A stretch of 6,110 bases of DNA, taken from positions 1 through 6,110 of the forward strand of contig JAAYLO010000267.1 of assembly GCA_012521855.1 (NCBI GenBank). Direction: 5' to 3'. The position numbers and the translations under genes are program-made. The notes under the pieces are model-generated. The model saw nothing but the letters and a program-made list of their open reading frames with translations, was not told the origin of the DNA and ran no database searches. Shown here piece by piece: positions 4,662 through 6,110 of this stretch. Origin of the DNA: Halanaerobiaceae bacterium. GTDB taxonomy: Bacteria > Bacillota > Halanaerobiia > Halanaerobiales > DTU029. Position 1 is the stretch's first letter; each line of letters opens with the position of its first letter.

Positions 4662-5935
4662 TATAGTTCTCCCAGCACCCTGAAATAATATCCGTTTCTG
4701 GCCAGGAGATTTACAAAACTGAGAAAATACATATCCTTTTCTGTTCTGCCAAAACCGGCTGTCTGATCAATAACACTGCTTTTCAGCATGAAATTGTTGA
4801 TTCCCTCCCCTTTTTTCACTACAAAGACTGCACTGTACGCGGGATTCTCCTGCAGAAAATTATACAGTTTCTGAATCCTGTCTTTTTCAACAAATTCAGT
4901 ATCACCCTGATAAAATATATACTCTCCTTTAGCAAGGTAAGAACCGATATTATAAACCCGGCAGACGGGAAGCTGGACCGGAAACCGGAAATAAAAGAGT
5001 TCTTTGATTACCCCGCCGGATTGTGCCTTATAATTTGAAAACCAGTCCAGAACCAGTTCTCTTATATTTCCTGAAAAGGGCAGGGTATCTACAATAATGA
5101 TCTCTAAATCCGGATATGACTGCAGGGCAATATTATTTAGTACTTTCAATATCATACCGGAGAGATCCCTTACAGGAATTACAACTGATACTCTGTTTTT
5201 AATTTTCTTAAATCCGCCTTCCTCTACAGGAATAGACTCTGTGAAGTTTTTGAGGTATTTTTCACTTAACTGTCCCGGGTGGATCCTGATATAAATTAAA
5301 CCCTCATCCAGATTATCAACAATATAGCCGTGATTAACAATATCTTTCAGGAAGAGAAAATCATTCATATTATCAGGGTGTTTTTTCACACCGGTAATAT
5401 TGTTCAATATCTCAGCCCGGAACATGATGGTCCCGAAACTGACACAATGTTTATTATAAAATTTATAATTTAAAGAAATATCCTGACGCTTATAGGAAAG
5501 CCAGAAAGGTTTATAATATTTACCTCTCTCTAAAGCCCAGAAGGAAGTGCCCACAGCAGCAGTTTCAGGATGGGCTTTCAGCCATTGAACCTGTTTTTCA
5601 ATCTTGGTTTGATATGAAATATCATCAGCATCATGGATTACAATAAATTCCCCTTTTGAGACCAGAAAACCTATATTTAAAGCCCAGGAAGAATAGCAGT
5701 TCCGGAGCAGTTTTAAATATATATAATCCCTGAAATGCCCTTTGTGCTGCCTATACCAGTTTTCAACAATCATTGCAGTATTATCTGTGGAGCAGTCATC
5801 AATGATTATAAGTTCTATCTCAGGATAGGTTTGCTTTGCCAGGCTGTCAAGTGTTTCCAGAATATAATTTTCATAATTATAGGTGGATATTACTACACTG
5901 ACCAGATCCTTTATTCTGTTATCAAAATCTGCCAC
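4661..5935 (-). CDS. Family 2 glycosyltransferase with near-complete degenerate second GT-A module (GT-A1)
   Basis: The longest of the three tandem paralogues and the clearest case of internal duplication. Module 1 (about 10-220) carries LVSVVISTYNYENYI, IIIDDCSTDNT (43-53), HDADD (101-105), AHPETAAVGT (121-130), HCVSFGTIMFR (163-173), NDFLF (191-195, D192 probable base) and an IRIHPGQLS end. Module 2 (about 248-424) repeats these in order: RVSVVIPV, LQSYPDLEIIIVD (271-283), VYNIGSYLAKGEYI (327-340), FMLKSSVIDQTAG (382-394) and KDMYFL (400-405). However, HDADD becomes QGDTE and the second Asp of IDD becomes Thr, so donor and metal binding should be lost. Module 2 may bind the acceptor glycan or mediate assembly. 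The GTG at 5935 directly follows the TAA of the aminotransferase gene in the same frame, so it is the earliest possible start. GAGGGGG at 5949-5943 lies 7 bases upstream, and the MAD N-terminus matches GT-A3. No membrane segment is seen. Confidence 0.9.
   Translation of the reverse strand: MADFDNRIKDLVSVVISTYNYENYILETLDSLAKQTYPEIELIIIDDCSTDNTAMIVENWYRQHKGHFRDYIYLKLLRNCYSSWALNIGFLVSKGEFIVIHDADDISYQTKIEKQVQWLKAHPETAAVGTSFWALERGKYYKPFWLSYKRQDISLNYKFYNKHCVSFGTIMFRAEILNNITGVKKHPDNMNDFLFLKDIVNHGYIVDNLDEGLIYIRIHPGQLSEKYLKNFTESIPVEEGGFKKIKNRVSVVIPVRDLSGMILKVLNNIALQSYPDLEIIIVDTLPFSGNIRELVLDWFSNYKAQSGGVIKELFYFRFPVQLPVCRVYNIGSYLAKGEYIFYQGDTEFVEKDRIQKLYNFLQENPAYSAVFVVKKGEGINNFMLKSSVIDQTAGFGRTEKDMYFLSFVNLLARNGYYFRVLGEL
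4669..4673 (-). promoter_or_regulatory. Internal ribosome binding site for GT-A2
   Basis: GGGAG within the last codons of GT-A1 lies 7 bases before the ATG at 4661. Together with the TAATG overlap it points to translational coupling by terminating ribosomes. Confidence 0.65.
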
Positions 5936-6110
5936 TTAAGTTCCCCCTCTACCTGCTGTCATTACTGCCTCCCGCAAAACTGAAACCGTATAATCCATCT
6001 CTTCTTCTGTTATCCTGTTCCAGAACGGAAGAGCAAGTGTAGATCTGCTGACAGACTCTGTTATGGGGAAATCCCCCTCCTGGAAAGCAAACTGTTCTCT
6101 CATATAAGGC
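5936..6110 (-). CDS. C-terminal end of a DegT/DnrJ/EryC1/StrS-type sugar aminotransferase
   Basis: The last 57 codons and stop of a gene entering from the right edge; the first full codon is at 6109-6107. The residues include YMREQFAFQEGDFPITE, followed by STLALPFWNRITEEEMDY and VSVLREAV. This is the characteristic tail of the DegT/DnrJ/EryC1/StrS PLP-dependent aminotransferases, whose usual end reads roughly GDFPxxE, then LxLPxxxxLTEEExxYVVxxLR. Members transfer an amino group from glutamate or glutamine to a keto sugar nucleotide and supply amino sugars for O-antigen, capsule, S-layer or flagellin glycans. The PLP lysine and the residues that would name the substrate are outside the window. 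The tail after the family core (MTAGRGGT) contains the ribosome binding site of GT-A1. The TAA is directly followed by the GTG of GT-A1, so both lie in one operon. Confidence 0.88.
   Translation of the reverse strand, partial: PYMREQFAFQEGDFPITESVSRSTLALPFWNRITEEEMDYTVSVLREAVMTAGRGGT
5943..5949 (-). promoter_or_regulatory. Ribosome binding site fixing the GTG start of GT-A1
   Basis: GAGGGGG lies 7 bases before GTG at 5935, within the last codons of the aminotransferase gene (Arg-Gly-Gly). It supports GTG as the start even though the preceding codon is a stop in the same frame. Confidence 0.6.

Noticed and set aside
1..6110. CRISPR array, tRNA, rRNA, insertion sequence or phage genes
   Set aside because: No regularly spaced repeats, no cloverleaf sequences, no transposase motifs and no terminal inverted repeats were found.

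Overview
The window is AT-rich bacterial DNA in which every supportable gene lies on the minus strand. Strong AGGAGG-type ribosome binding sites, heavy use of ATA and AGA codons, GTG starts and a DUF4282 protein suggest a low-GC Bacillota lineage (an anaerobic clostridial or halanaerobial organism would fit). The genus cannot be fixed from this sequence alone. Coordinates below run against transcription, so the transcripts read from right to left.

Right part (6110 down to 2264): a glycan-assembly operon. It opens with the last 57 codons of a DegT/DnrJ/EryC1/StrS-type sugar aminotransferase. Its stop codon is followed directly by the GTG start of a 424-residue family 2 glycosyltransferase (here GT-A1). 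A second glycosyltransferase (GT-A2, 365 residues) overlaps GT-A1 in a TAATG junction, and a third (GT-A3, 420 residues) follows 37 bases later. The three are paralogues with the same unusual plan: an intact N-terminal GT-A catalytic module with an HDADD motif, then a second, degenerate copy of the same fold that has lost the DxD motif. GT-A1 has a nearly complete second copy, GT-A3 lacks about its last 25 residues, and GT-A2 lacks about 60. Inference: the aminotransferase makes an amino-sugar nucleotide, and the three enzymes add successive sugars to a surface glycan such as flagellin, S-layer or an envelope polysaccharide.

Middle (2263 to 1707): a small two-helix membrane protein of the DUF4282 family follows the glycosyltransferases by 87 bases and ends at a clear intrinsic terminator (1864-1897). 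No earlier terminator is visible, so it may be the last gene of the operon. From 1863 to 1707 there is no gene, only a nested palindrome of unknown role.

Left part (1706 to 1): a separate transcription unit. An extended -10 promoter (TGCTATAAT) precedes a leader with GATAA-type repeats and a hairpin. Then come a 356-residue protein with one N-terminal membrane anchor, a 126-residue soluble acidic protein, a long AT-rich intercistronic hairpin that starts in the stop codon, and the first 15 codons of a third gene that leaves the window. None of these three products is recognised; together they look like an uncharacterised membrane-anchored module.
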